A DNA stretch of 64,000 nt from positions 930,001-994,000 of the forward strand of contig NZ_RXFT01000001.1 in NCBI RefSeq assembly GCF_003952165.1, read 5' to 3'. Made by a program: the position numbers and the translations under genes. How positions within the stretch are numbered: position 1 is the first letter of the stretch; every line of letters begins with the position of its first letter. This document shows positions 36,366-44,977 of this stretch, in pieces. Origin of the DNA: Variovorax guangxiensis. Lineage in GTDB: Bacteria > Pseudomonadota > Gammaproteobacteria > Burkholderiales > Burkholderiaceae_C. The notes beneath the pieces are model-generated. The model saw only the letters and a program-made list of their open reading frames with translations. It was not told where the DNA came from and did not search any database.

Positions 36366-36444
36366 GGGTTTGCTTCTCCTCTGAGTGGATGTGTCCGTGT
36401 GTGCGGGGTCCGATTCACTCTAGGAGTTCGAAGCGGCCACGGCC

Positions 36445-36458
36445 TTGCGATGGATCAA
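36445..36458. promoter_or_regulatory. FNR/FixK-type box TTGCG-ATGG-ATCAA
   Basis: TTGCGATGGATCAA lies in the divergent gap between the small gene at 36365 (predicted leader 45 bases) and nrdJ (predicted leader only 13 bases). The leftward fit is better; nrdJ may use another start site. Confidence 0.6.
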
Positions 36459-36505
36459 GGCCGCGGCGGGGCGCGCACCCATCATGGGTGCCCGACCTTC
36501 CGCCG

Positions 36506-38347
36506 ATGGCCATGACAAGCTTCACCGTCGACAGCCCGAGACTCCCCGAACTGCCCGTCCAGCCGATCTGCCGCGACGTGCTGATGGAGAAGTACGCGCA
36601 GGACGGCGAGCACGGCATCGACGACATCCACCGCCGGGTGGCGCGGGCCCTGGCACAGGCCGAGAAAGCCGGCGAGCGCGAAGCCTGGGAGGCGCGCTTC
36701 CTGCAGGCATTGCGCGACGGCTTCGTGCCCGCGGGGCGCATCCAGTCGGCGGCGGGCACGGCGCTGACGGCCACCCTGATCAACTGCTTCGTTCAGCCCG
36801 TGGGCGACTCGATCACCGGCGACGACGAGGGCTATCCGGGCATCTATGTCGCGCTGGCGGAGGCTGCCGAGACCATGCGCATGGGCGGCGGTGTCGGCTA
36901 CGACTTCTCGCGCATCCGCCCGCACGGGGCCTGGGTGGCCGGCACCCGTTCCAGCGCCTCGGGGCCGGTGCCGTTCATGCGCGTCTTCGACTGCTCCTGT
37001 CGCACGTTGGAGTCGGCCGGGGCGCGGCGGGGCGCGCAGATGGGCGTGCTGCGCTGCGACCATCCCGACATCGAGGCCTTCGTGGGAGCGAAGGACGACG
37101 GCGAACTGAGCAACTTCAACCTGTCGGTGGGGCTGACCGATGCCTTCATGCTGGCCGTGCTCGACGACAGGGAGGTCGAGCTGGTGCATCGGGCCGAACC
37201 CGGCCCCCGCATCCGCAGCGAACAACAGCACCGGCGCGACGACGGACTGTGGGTATATGCCCGCCGGCCGGCGCGGGCGCTGTGGGACCGCATCATGCGA
37301 TCGGCCTATGCGCACGGAGAGCCCGGCGCGCTCTTCCTGGACCGCATCAACGCCGACAACAACCTCTCCGGCTGCGAGACGCTCGACGCCACGAACCCGT
37401 GCGGCGAGCAGCCCCTGCCGCCCTACGGCAGCTGCTGCCTGGGGTCGATCGACCTGACGCGCCTCGTGAAGGACCCCTTCGAGCCCGCCGCGCGCTTCGA
37501 CGAGGAAGCCTTCTCCCGCCTCGCCGGGCTGGCGGTGCGCATGCTCGACAACGTGCTGGACATCACCGCCTGGCCGCTCGGGCGCCAGGGCCGCGAGGCG
37601 ATGCTGAAGCGGCGCATCGGCCTGGGCTTCACCGGCCTGGGGGACGCGCTGGTCATGCTCAACCTGCGCTACGACGCGCCACCGGGCCGCGCCGCCGCCC
37701 TGCGCATCGCGCGGCTGCTGCGCGACGCGGCCTATGCCGCTTCGTGCGCGCTGGCCCGGGAGCGCGGAGCATTCCCTCTGTTCGATGCCGGCCAGTACCT
37801 CGGGCGGGGCAGCTTCGCGTCACGGCTGCCCGAGCCGATGAAGACGCGCATCCGCGCCTGGGGCATGCGCAACTCGCATCTGCTGTCGATCGCGCCCACG
37901 GGCACCATCAGCCTGGCCTTCTCGGACAACGTGAGCAACGGCATCGAGCCGGCCTTCGCCTGGACCTTCGCGCGGCGCAAACGGCTGCCGGACGGCGGAG
38001 CGCGTGAGTACGAAGTCGAGGACCACGCGCTGAGGCTGTACCGGCTGTACAGGGGCCCGCGGGCGGCGCTCGGTCCTGCCTTCGTCACAGCGCTGGAGAT
38101 GAGCCCCGCGGCGCACGTGGAGATGGTGGCTGCGGTGGCGCCCTACGTCGACGCGGCCATCTCCAAGACGGTCAATGTGCCCGAGGACTGCCCGTACGAG
38201 GACTTCAAGGATCTCTACATGCAGGCCTGGCGGCTGGGGCTCAAGGGCCTGGCCACCTACAGGCCCAACCCGCTGCGAGGCTCGGTGCTGGAAGCCCCCG
38301 TGCGGCCGGCGTGCAGCGGGTGTACGGCGCCGGTGGCCTCGGCCTGA
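36506..38347 (+). CDS. nrdJ: Class II (adenosylcobalamin-dependent) ribonucleotide reductase
   Basis: The 613-residue protein makes deoxyribonucleotides without oxygen or iron-radical cofactors. Visible elements are MRMGGGVGYDFSRIRP, NPCGEQPLPPYGSCCLGSIDL (active-site cysteine, shown in parts), APTGTISLAFSDNVSNGIEP and a C-terminal cysteine pair (CSGC) for thioredoxin-linked re-reduction. ATG 36506 is followed two codons on by another ATG (36512); neither has a clear ribosome site. A B12-dependent RNR allows DNA repair or synthesis under low oxygen. No cobalamin riboswitch is obvious upstream. Confidence 0.92.
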   Translation: MAMTSFTVDSPRLPELPVQPICRDVLMEKYAQDGEHGIDDIHRRVARALAQAEKAGEREAWEARFLQALRDGFVPAGRIQSAAGTALTATLINCFVQPVGDSITGDDEGYPGIYVALAEAAETMRMGGGVGYDFSRIRPHGAWVAGTRSSASGPVPFMRVFDCSCRTLESAGARRGAQMGVLRCDHPDIEAFVGAKDDGELSNFNLSVGLTDAFMLAVLDDREVELVHRAEPGPRIRSEQQHRRDDGLWVYARRPARALWDRIMRSAYAHGEPGALFLDRINADNNLSGCETLDATNPCGEQPLPPYGSCCLGSIDLTRLVKDPFEPAARFDEEAFSRLAGLAVRMLDNVLDITAWPLGRQGREAMLKRRIGLGFTGLGDALVMLNLRYDAPPGRAAALRIARLLRDAAYAASCALARERGAFPLFDAGQYLGRGSFASRLPEPMKTRIRAWGMRNSHLLSIAPTGTISLAFSDNVSNGIEPAFAWTFARRKRLPDGGAREYEVEDHALRLYRLYRGPRAALGPAFVTALEMSPAAHVEMVAAVAPYVDAAISKTVNVPEDCPYEDFKDLYMQAWRLGLKGLATYRPNPLRGSVLEAPVRPACSGCTAPVASA

Positions 38348-38375
38348 GCCCGGCCTGATCCACACCTGATGGAGA

Positions 38376-39632
38376 TCAGCTCCGCAGCCAGATGGCCGCG
38401 ATGCACGCGCAGCCCAGGCTGGCCACGAGCGCCGCACCCACGCGCAGCGCATAGGCCTTGCCGCCGGCGCCCAGGGCAACCGCGCAGCGCGTGAGCGTGT
38501 TGGTTCCGACGGCCACCAGCACGCCCCGGATGAAATGGTCGGTCTGCAATGTGCCGGCCGCGTGCAGCGATGCGAGCGAGGCCACGGGGGCATGCGCATC
38601 GACCAGCGCCGCGAGCGCGATGCCGACCTGCAGGCCGGCCTCGCCGAAGTGCCGCTGCGCCGAGCCCACCATCAGCGCGACGAGCGCCAGGGCGAGCGCG
38701 ACGGCGAGCGCTTCGCGCGGACGCAAGGCACTGCGCTGCGTGGCGGGCGGCTCGACCGCCACCGCGTCGCGTGAAGTCAGCAGCGGCAGCAGGCCGACGG
38801 CCACGGCACCCGCCGCACCGGCAAGCGCCACGGGCAGCAGGGCGGCGCCCGCCTGCGGGGAGAGTGCGCCGGCCATCGCGAGCGCCAGGACCCAGGTGGC
38901 GACGGCCGACAGTGCCGCGGCGCCCGCCAGAAGGCCCGTGTGCAGCGGCTGCTCGCGCGCGCGATGGCCGAACGAGGCCACCGTGGCGGTGCTGGAGGCG
39001 AAGCCCGACGCGAAGCCGGCACCCAGCAGGCCACCGCGCACGCCGAGCCATCGCACCGCCGCCTGTCCGGCGGCCTGCATCGCCATGATCAGCAGCACCA
39101 TCGAGGCCAGCGGCCGGGGGTTGATGCCGCCGAGCATCTCGATGGGCCGCGAGGGTATGAGCGGCAGCGCGATCAGGGCGAGCGCCGCCAGCAGGACGCC
39201 GTCGTGCAGTTCCTGCTCGCTCAGCAGCTGCGTGGCGAACAGGTGCAGCCTCCGGCGCGCCGCGAGCAGCAGCGCCAGGCCCATCCCGCAGGCTGCGCCC
39301 AGCCCCGGCTGGAGAACGCACAGCACGCCGATCAGGTAGGTCGCGAAAAGGGCGATCTCGGTGGTCATGCCGGGGTCCGGCGAACGGCTCTTCCAGTGCG
39401 ACACCGCGGCCAGCGCGGCGACGAGCGCGCCACCGATGGGCACCAGCGACGCGACGGGCAGGATCTGCGCGATGGCACCCGCCAGCGCCACGATGGCGAA
39501 GGTGCGCAGTCCCGCAGCCGCGCGGCGCTCGCCGTCGCCCTTGCGGCGCTCGCGCTCGATGCCGATCACGAGGCCGATGCCCAGGGCCACGGCGAGTCCG
39601 ACGATCGCGGCCGAAGGGCTGGGGAGGTTCAT
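38376..39632 (-). CDS. MgtC/SapB-family, DUF4010 membrane protein
   Basis: The 418-residue protein has an N-terminal MgtC-like helix bundle (GLAVALGIGLVIGIERERR, GLRTFAIVALAG) followed by a DUF4010 region, about 11-12 membrane helices in all. Motif GGLLGAGFASGFASSTATVASFG marks the DUF4010 half. Function is unknown; such proteins may affect magnesium or membrane potential homeostasis. The box at 39687 would give it a 20-base leader. Confidence 0.85.
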   Translation of the reverse strand: MNLPSPSAAIVGLAVALGIGLVIGIERERRKGDGERRAAAGLRTFAIVALAGAIAQILPVASLVPIGGALVAALAAVSHWKSRSPDPGMTTEIALFATYLIGVLCVLQPGLGAACGMGLALLLAARRRLHLFATQLLSEQELHDGVLLAALALIALPLIPSRPIEMLGGINPRPLASMVLLIMAMQAAGQAAVRWLGVRGGLLGAGFASGFASSTATVASFGHRAREQPLHTGLLAGAAALSAVATWVLALAMAGALSPQAGAALLPVALAGAAGAVAVGLLPLLTSRDAVAVEPPATQRSALRPREALAVALALALVALMVGSAQRHFGEAGLQVGIALAALVDAHAPVASLASLHAAGTLQTDHFIRGVLVAVGTNTLTRCAVALGAGGKAYALRVGAALVASLGCACIAAIWLRS

Positions 39633-39686
39633 GCACGCAGTCTCTCCGGCCGCCGGGCCGCGTCAAGGCGCGAGCGCCGGAGTTCC

Positions 39687-39700
39687 TTGCGCTGGATCAA
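39687..39700. promoter_or_regulatory. FNR/FixK-type box TTGCG-CTGG-ATCAA
   Basis: TTGCGCTGGATCAA, identical to the boxes at 2258 and 27556. Predicted leader is 20 bases leftward (DUF4010 gene) and about 2 bases rightward (alcohol dehydrogenase). Confidence 0.62.
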
Positions 39701-39736
39701 GCCGGCCGCGCCACCGGGGGCATAACGTGCGGGGGC

Positions 39737-40774
39737 ATGAAAGCACTCGTATACCAGGGCCCCGGCCTGAAGTCGCTCGAAGACCGTCCCAAGCCGGAAA
39801 TCCAGGCGCCGGGCGACGCCATCGTCCGGATCCTCAAGACCACCATCTGCGGCACCGACCTGCACATCCTCAAGGGCGACGTGCCCAGCTGCACGCCGGG
39901 TCGCATCCTCGGCCACGAGGGCGTGGGCGTGGTCGAGACCGTGGGCACCGGCGTGACCGCGTTCCACCCCGGCGACCATGTGCTGATCTCGTGCATCTCG
40001 TCGTGCGGCAAGTGCGAGAACTGCCGCCGCGGCATGTATTCGCACTGCGCCACCGGCGGCTGGATCCTGGGCAACACCATCGATGGCACGCAGGCCGAGT
40101 ACGTGCGCATCCCGCACGCCGACACCAGCCTCTACCCGGTGCCGGCCGGCGTGGACGAGGAAGCGCTGGTGATGCTCAGCGACATCCTGCCCACCGGCTT
40201 CGAATGCGGCGTGCTCAACGGCAAGGTGGCGCCCGGCAGCACGGTGGCCATCGTCGGGGCGGGCCCGATCGGGCTGGCCACGCTGCTTACGGCCCAGTTC
40301 TACTCGCCCTCGCAGATCATCCTCATCGACCTGGACGAGGGCAGGCTGGAGGTCGCGCGCCGCTTCGGCGCCACGCACACGATCAACAGCACCGGCGGCA
40401 ACGCGGCCGAGGCGGTGCTCGCGCTGACCGGCGGGCGCGGTGTGGACGTATCCATCGAGGCCGTGGGCATACCGGCCACCTTCGTGCTGTGCCAGGACAT
40501 CGTGGCGCCCGGCGGCACCATCGCGAACATCGGCGTGCACGGGCATGCGGCCGACCTTCACCTGGAGCGCCTGTGGTCGCAGAACATCGCGATCACCACG
40601 CGGCTGGTCGACACCGTTTCGACGCCCATGCTGCTGAAGACGGTGCAGTCCCGCAAGGTGGACCCGGCCCGGCTGATCACGCACCGGTTCCGGCTGGACC
40701 AGGTCATCGATGCCTACGACACCTTCGCGCGCGCTGCCGAGACGCATGCGCTGAAGGTGCTCATCGAGGCGTAG
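39737..40774 (+). CDS. Zinc-dependent alcohol dehydrogenase
   Basis: The 345-residue medium-chain dehydrogenase has the catalytic zinc segment TTICGTDLHILKG, GHEGVGVVE, the structural-zinc cysteines in CGKCENCRRGMYSHC, and the Rossmann loop GAGPIGLATL. The Asp in ILIDLDEG at the end of the second strand favours NAD over NADP. It would interconvert an alcohol and an aldehyde, plausibly disposing of reducing power as ethanol or butanol-type products. A G-rich tract ends one base before the ATG and is the only ribosome-site candidate. Confidence 0.93.
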   Translation: MKALVYQGPGLKSLEDRPKPEIQAPGDAIVRILKTTICGTDLHILKGDVPSCTPGRILGHEGVGVVETVGTGVTAFHPGDHVLISCISSCGKCENCRRGMYSHCATGGWILGNTIDGTQAEYVRIPHADTSLYPVPAGVDEEALVMLSDILPTGFECGVLNGKVAPGSTVAIVGAGPIGLATLLTAQFYSPSQIILIDLDEGRLEVARRFGATHTINSTGGNAAEAVLALTGGRGVDVSIEAVGIPATFVLCQDIVAPGGTIANIGVHGHAADLHLERLWSQNIAITTRLVDTVSTPMLLKTVQSRKVDPARLITHRFRLDQVIDAYDTFARAAETHALKVLIEA

Positions 40775-40781
40775 CGCCCCG

Positions 40782-40830
40782 AAAGGCCTTGCCGCGCCTT
40801 TCCCGTTCTCATTCTTTTTTATTTTTCTTC
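40782..40830 (+). terminator. Candidate intrinsic terminator or attenuator after the alcohol dehydrogenase gene
   Basis: Arms GAAAGGC and GCCTTTC around an eight-base loop, followed 10 bases later by a T-rich run (40814-40828). The spacing to the T run is long for a canonical terminator, so partial read-through into the gene at 40846 is possible. Confidence 0.5.
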
Positions 40831-40845
40831 GTACGGATCTCCGCC

Positions 40846-41226
40846 ATGTCGCTTTTCCACGCCGTCGCCTGGGTCGATCACCACGCCGCGCAAGTCTTCC
40901 AGTTCGATGCTTCGCAGGTCCTTGCGCGGCAGGTCAGGGAGCACGCGCGCTACACCCGCCAGCACGGCAGCAGCGTTCGCAGCGAACACGAGTTCTTCGG
41001 CGAAGTCTGCAATGCCCTGAAGGGGATCACGCAGGTGCTCGTCACCGGCTCCCGCATGGCGCAGGCCGACTTTCGTCACTACGTCGAGAAGCACCGGCCC
41101 GAAGTGGCGGGGCAGATCGTCGGCTGGGAGACGGCGGAGCGCATGAGCACCAACGAGCTCGTCGCCCTGGCCCGCCGGTATTTCTCGATGCACGAGGGCA
41201 TGGCGGCGCCCATGAAGGCCGGTTGA
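40846..41226 (+). CDS. eRF1-like (baeRF/'translational machinery') protein
   Basis: The 126-residue protein opens with FHAVAWVDHHAAQVFQFDA and contains QVLVTGSRMAQADFRHYVEKH and GWETAE, the pattern of bacterial proteins related to archaeo-eukaryotic release factor domain 3, annotated as translational machinery proteins. They may act on stalled ribosomes, but no bacterial function is proven for this short form. Start chosen at the ATG following a T-rich leader. Confidence 0.75.
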   Translation: MSLFHAVAWVDHHAAQVFQFDASQVLARQVREHARYTRQHGSSVRSEHEFFGEVCNALKGITQVLVTGSRMAQADFRHYVEKHRPEVAGQIVGWETAERMSTNELVALARRYFSMHEGMAAPMKAG

Positions 41227-41240
41227 GCGGGAGCGGTTCC

Positions 41241-41912
41241 GTGAAGATGCTGCGCCGTCTCGCCGCCCTGGGGCTGGTGTCCGCGCTCGCGGGCATCGCG
41301 GCCGCGCAGGTGGCCGGAGCCACGCGCACGGGTGCGACGCTGACCGAAACCGGGCAGCTGATCCCGGGATGGAGCGCGAAGCAGAGCATCCTCGGGCGCG
41401 CCGTGTACGACGTGTCGGGCGAACGGATCGGCAAGGCGCTGGACCTGATCGTCGGCACCGACAGGCGCGTGACCTTCCTGATCGTCGAGATGGGAACCTT
41501 CCCCTCGGGCTCGCGGCATCTGGTCGCCGTGCCGGCATCGCAGCTCGCGGTGCGCGGCGGCCGCCTGCTGCTGCCCGACGCCGATCGCCAGGCGCTGGCG
41601 TTGCAGCCCGCGTTCGTGCATGCCCCCGTCACCCGCACGCAGAGCGCGATCGTCGAGCAGGCACAGCAGGACGCCGACAGGGCACGCCGGACCATCGCGC
41701 GGCTGGAGCGCCAGCTGGCGCACGGCGAGGGCGGCGAAGCCCGCGCGGGCCTGGAGCGGCAGATCCTCGCGCTGCGGCAGGCCGTGCAGGCGGTGGAGGA
41801 GAAGGTGGCCGAGATGGACGCCGCCGACTCCGATCGATGGCAGGCCGCGGAAGCCCAGGTCGGCCAGGCCGCGGCGCGCCTGCGAAGCGCGATGCGCGGC
41901 GTGCCGGCCTGA
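41241..41912 (+). CDS. Exported PRC-barrel protein with coiled-coil tail
   Basis: From the GTG at 41241 (GGGAG 7 bases upstream) the 223-residue protein has a signal peptide (about 1-22, AAAQ). A PRC-barrel-like region follows (ILGRAVYDVSGERIGKALDLIVG, LIVEMGTFPSGSRHLVAVPASQL), then a long Ala/Arg/Glu-rich coiled coil (about 115-205). PRC barrels bind small molecules or proteins. The export signal is unusual for the family but common in betaproteobacterial members. It follows the eRF1-like gene by 14 bases. Confidence 0.75.
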   Translation: MKMLRRLAALGLVSALAGIAAAQVAGATRTGATLTETGQLIPGWSAKQSILGRAVYDVSGERIGKALDLIVGTDRRVTFLIVEMGTFPSGSRHLVAVPASQLAVRGGRLLLPDADRQALALQPAFVHAPVTRTQSAIVEQAQQDADRARRTIARLERQLAHGEGGEARAGLERQILALRQAVQAVEEKVAEMDAADSDRWQAAEAQVGQAAARLRSAMRGVPA

Positions 41913-41936
41913 AGGGAGCCGGGAGCCGCACGCGGC

Positions 41937-41950
41937 TTGATGTGCGTCAA
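41937..41950 (+). promoter_or_regulatory. FNR/FixK-type box TTGAT-GTGC-GTCAA
   Basis: TTGATGTGCGTCAA, with a predicted start near 41985, 21 bases before the next ATG (42006). Confidence 0.65.
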
Positions 41951-42005
41951 CCTGCGCCCGCGGCATGTACCTAGGATGGACCGAAGACTCTTGGAGACAT
42001 TTCTC

Positions 42006-42236
42006 ATGCCCGCGGAACCTTTCCCCCTCATCCAGACGCAGCCGGTGCCGCCTGACGGCAGCTACCTCCAGGCCATCATGAACTGGCAGATCGCGATTGC
42101 GGGGAGCGCGCTGCAGGCGCAGTTGAGGCAACTGGAGCTGATGGCCGACTTGCAGCGCTCCTTCGGTGCCGTGCAGCGCGAACTCACCGACCAGTGGATC
42201 TGCAGGTTCGGCGGCGGCGTGCCGCTGGACGGCTAG
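42006..42236 (+). CDS. Very small phasin-like protein
   Basis: The 76-residue protein is one likely amphipathic helix (WQIAIAGSALQAQLRQLELMADLQRSF) ending in CRFGGGVPLDG. GGAGAC precedes the ATG by 10 bases. The helix resembles PHA-granule phasins in composition only. It leads the cyclopropane synthase and FAD-oxidoreductase genes, so a membrane role is also possible. Confidence 0.6.
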   Translation: MPAEPFPLIQTQPVPPDGSYLQAIMNWQIAIAGSALQAQLRQLELMADLQRSFGAVQRELTDQWICRFGGGVPLDG

Positions 42237-42260
42237 GCCAAAGCGGAACCGGGCGCTCCC

Positions 42261-43487
42261 ATGACGCTGTCGCAGCCCCTGCGCAACATGCTCGACGACC
42301 TGGGGCGGCGGTCCGCGGCCTGCTTCGCCGTCGCGATGCCCGATGGCAGCCGCCACCGCGCCGGCGAGGGCGAGCCGGCCTTCACCGTCGTCTTCCACAC
42401 CGAGGCCGCCCTGTTCGCCACCGCGACGCGCGGCCACATCGGACTGATGGAGGCCTATTTCGACCAGGAAGTGGATGTGGAGGGCGATTTCGGCGCGGCG
42501 CTGGCGGCTGGCATGGCGGCTGGCTTCGACCACCGGGCCGGCGCGCTCAACGGCATCGAGAACAGCCTGCACGAGCTGCGGCACTCCAACCGCGACCCCG
42601 CCCACGCGAAGGCCAACGCCCGTGCGCACTACGGGCTGGGCACGGGCTTCTACCGCCTGTGGCTCGACGATCCGCTCATGATGTACACCTGCGGCTACTG
42701 GCCCGAAGGTACGCGCAGCCTCGAGGAGGCGCAGCGCCACAAGATCGACCACGTCTGCCGCAAGATCCTGCTGGGCCCCGAAGACCGCTTCATCGACATC
42801 GGCTGCGGCTTCGGCGGCTTCATGTTCCGCGCCCAGGAGAAGATCGGCGCCACGGGCGTCGGGCTCAACACCACCACGGAGCAGGTCGAGTGGCTGCGCG
42901 ACGAGATCGAGCGGCGCGGGCTCGAAGCCTCGCTGCAGGTGCGCGAGGCCGACTTTCGCGACGTCGACGAGCAGTACGACAAGGTCGTCTCCATCGGCAC
43001 CCTGGAGCATGCGGGGCGCGACCAGCTGCCCGAGGTGGTAAGGGCCCATGCGGAGTTCCTGAAGCCCGGCGGGCTCGGCATCCTGCACTTCATCGGCCAC
43101 GTGGGCCGCTTCGAGACGGAGCTCTTTATCCGCAAGCACGTGTTCCCGGGCGGCTGGATTCCCAGCCTCGCCGACGTGATCGTGGAGATGGAGCGCAACG
43201 GCCTGGAGGTGCTGGACATCGAGAACCTCCGCCGGCACTACGCGCCGACCCTCGATGCCTGGGCCCGGCGCTTCGATGAGCACTGGCCAGCGATACAGCG
43301 CCTCGATCCTCGGCGATTCGACGAGCGCTTCCGGCGCGTCTGGCGCACTTACCTGGTCGGCTGCGCCGAGATGTTCCGGTCAGCCGCGGGCTACACGCAC
43401 CTGTTCCAGGTCGTCTTCAGCAAGGGCAACGTGACGCCGCGCAGCTACCCGATGGACCGTGCGCATCTGTACGAGCCCGGGCAATGA
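42261..43487 (+). CDS. cfa: Cyclopropane-fatty-acyl-phospholipid synthase
   Basis: The 408-residue SAM-dependent methyltransferase has the N-terminal CFA domain, HYGLGTGFYRLWLDDPLMMYTCGYW (shown in part), the SAM motif DIGCGFGG (179-186) and EHAGRDQLPEVV. It methylenates unsaturated lipid chains to cyclopropane rings, which stabilises membranes under stress. The desaturase at 32265 could supply substrates. Its stop overlaps the next ATG (ATGA). Confidence 0.92.
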   Translation: MTLSQPLRNMLDDLGRRSAACFAVAMPDGSRHRAGEGEPAFTVVFHTEAALFATATRGHIGLMEAYFDQEVDVEGDFGAALAAGMAAGFDHRAGALNGIENSLHELRHSNRDPAHAKANARAHYGLGTGFYRLWLDDPLMMYTCGYWPEGTRSLEEAQRHKIDHVCRKILLGPEDRFIDIGCGFGGFMFRAQEKIGATGVGLNTTTEQVEWLRDEIERRGLEASLQVREADFRDVDEQYDKVVSIGTLEHAGRDQLPEVVRAHAEFLKPGGLGILHFIGHVGRFETELFIRKHVFPGGWIPSLADVIVEMERNGLEVLDIENLRRHYAPTLDAWARRFDEHWPAIQRLDPRRFDERFRRVWRTYLVGCAEMFRSAAGYTHLFQVVFSKGNVTPRSYPMDRAHLYEPGQ

Positions 43488-44845
43488 ACCCCGGCACCGA
43501 GGCGCTGGCCCACGAGGCGCGCAAAGGCCGCCTGCTGGACGCCATGCGCGAAGGCGGCGCGGGCCCGGGGGCGCCGATCGCGCTGGCGAAGCGCACCTCG
43601 AATCTGTTCCGCGACCGCGAGGCCGGCCCCCGGCGAAGAATCGATCTCGGCGAGTTCGATCATGTCATCGAGGTCGACGCGTCGCGCGGCACGGTCGAGG
43701 TCGAGGGCATGGCGACCTACGAGACGCTGGTGGACGCCACGCTGCGGCACGGCGTGATGCCGGCGGTGGTGCCGCAGCTCAAGACCATCACCGCGGGCGG
43801 AGCGATGGCGGGCGTGGGCATCGAGGCCACGTCGATGCGCCAGGGGCTGGTTCACCACACGATGCTGGAGCTCGACGTGCTGCTGCCGGACGGCCGCATC
43901 GTCCACTGCACGCCCGGCAACGAGCACCGCGACCTGTTCTTCGGCTTTCCGAACTCGTACGGCTCGCTGGGCTACGCGCTGCGGCTGGTGCTGCGCACCC
44001 AGCCGGTGCAGCCCTTCGTGCGGGTGGAACACGTCGCGTACCAGCATCCGGCTGAATTCTTCGCGGCGCTGGCCGAGGCGGCCGAGGGCGATGCCGACTT
44101 CGTCGACGCCGTGGTGTTCGGCCCCCGGTCGATGGTGCTGAACGTCGCGCGCTTCGAGCGCGACGCGCCGTGGACGAGCAACTACGAATTCGAGCGCATC
44201 TACTACCGTTCGCTGCTGGAGATGCCGGTCGACCATCTCGCCGTGCGCGACTACCTGTGGCGCTGGGACACCGACTGGTTCTGGTGCTCGCGCAATTTCG
44301 CGGCGCAGCACCCGCTGGTGCGCCGCATGCTCGGCCGCAGCCATCTCAACTCCCGCACCTACACGCGGCTGATGCGCATGAATGCCCGCTGGGGCGTGAC
44401 GAGGCGCATGGCCGCGCTGCGGGGGATGCACGTGGAATCCGTCATCCAGGACGTCGACATCCCGATCGGCTCCGCGCGCACTTTCCTGGAGTTCCTCGGG
44501 CGGGAGATCGGCATCCTTCCCGTCTGGATCTGCCCGGTGCACGTGCCGGACCCCGGCGCGGGCTTCGTGCTGTACCCGCTCGACGCGGGCACGCTGTACG
44601 TCAACTTCGGCTTCTGGGACGTGGTCGAGAGCCGGGAGACGCACGAAGCGGGGCACTTCAACCGGCTGGTCGAGCAGGAGGTAGTGCGCCTGGGTGGCAT
44701 CAAGTCGCTCTACTCCGACAGCTTCTTCACGCGTGAGGAGTTCGACCGCGCCTACGGCATGGAAGCCTACGACGCGCTGAAGCGCCGCTACGACCCCGAG
44801 GGGCTGGCGCCTCGCCTGTACGAGAAGTGTGTGCTGAAGCGCTGA
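43484..44845 (+). CDS. FAD-binding oxidoreductase (DHCR24/FAD_binding_4 type)
   Basis: The 453-residue protein has a PCMH-type FAD domain (MATYETLVDATLRHGVMPAVV, TAGGAMAGVGIEATSMRQG, shown in part) and a C-terminal cap. It resembles the flavoenzymes found next to cfa genes, thought to act on modified fatty acids or sterol-like lipids; the substrate is unknown. Translational coupling to cfa (ATGA) supports a lipid role. Confidence 0.85.
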   Translation: MNPGTEALAHEARKGRLLDAMREGGAGPGAPIALAKRTSNLFRDREAGPRRRIDLGEFDHVIEVDASRGTVEVEGMATYETLVDATLRHGVMPAVVPQLKTITAGGAMAGVGIEATSMRQGLVHHTMLELDVLLPDGRIVHCTPGNEHRDLFFGFPNSYGSLGYALRLVLRTQPVQPFVRVEHVAYQHPAEFFAALAEAAEGDADFVDAVVFGPRSMVLNVARFERDAPWTSNYEFERIYYRSLLEMPVDHLAVRDYLWRWDTDWFWCSRNFAAQHPLVRRMLGRSHLNSRTYTRLMRMNARWGVTRRMAALRGMHVESVIQDVDIPIGSARTFLEFLGREIGILPVWICPVHVPDPGAGFVLYPLDAGTLYVNFGFWDVVESRETHEAGHFNRLVEQEVVRLGGIKSLYSDSFFTREEFDRAYGMEAYDALKRRYDPEGLAPRLYEKCVLKR

Positions 44846-44857
44846 AACGGCGCTGGC

Positions 44858-44871
44858 TTGATCGCCATCAA
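44858..44871 (+). promoter_or_regulatory. Consensus FNR box TTGAT-CGCC-ATCAA
   Basis: TTGATCGCCATCAA matches TTGAT-N4-ATCAA exactly. Predicted start near 44906, 72 bases before the USP ATG at 44978. Confidence 0.7.
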
Positions 44872-44977
44872 CACCCGGTCGCGCAGGACGCACGAACATT
44901 CACCCGAGGCCCGTGCCTCTGCGGTATTTCCTCCAGTTCCCGCGCCGGGATTCGGCGCGCCACCTTGCGGGGCAGAC

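Noticed and set aside
38366..38379. CTGAT-GGAG-ATCAG palindrome resembling an FNR box
   Set aside because: It lies between two gene ends (nrdJ and DUF4010, convergent), first and last bases deviate, and no promoter is expected there.
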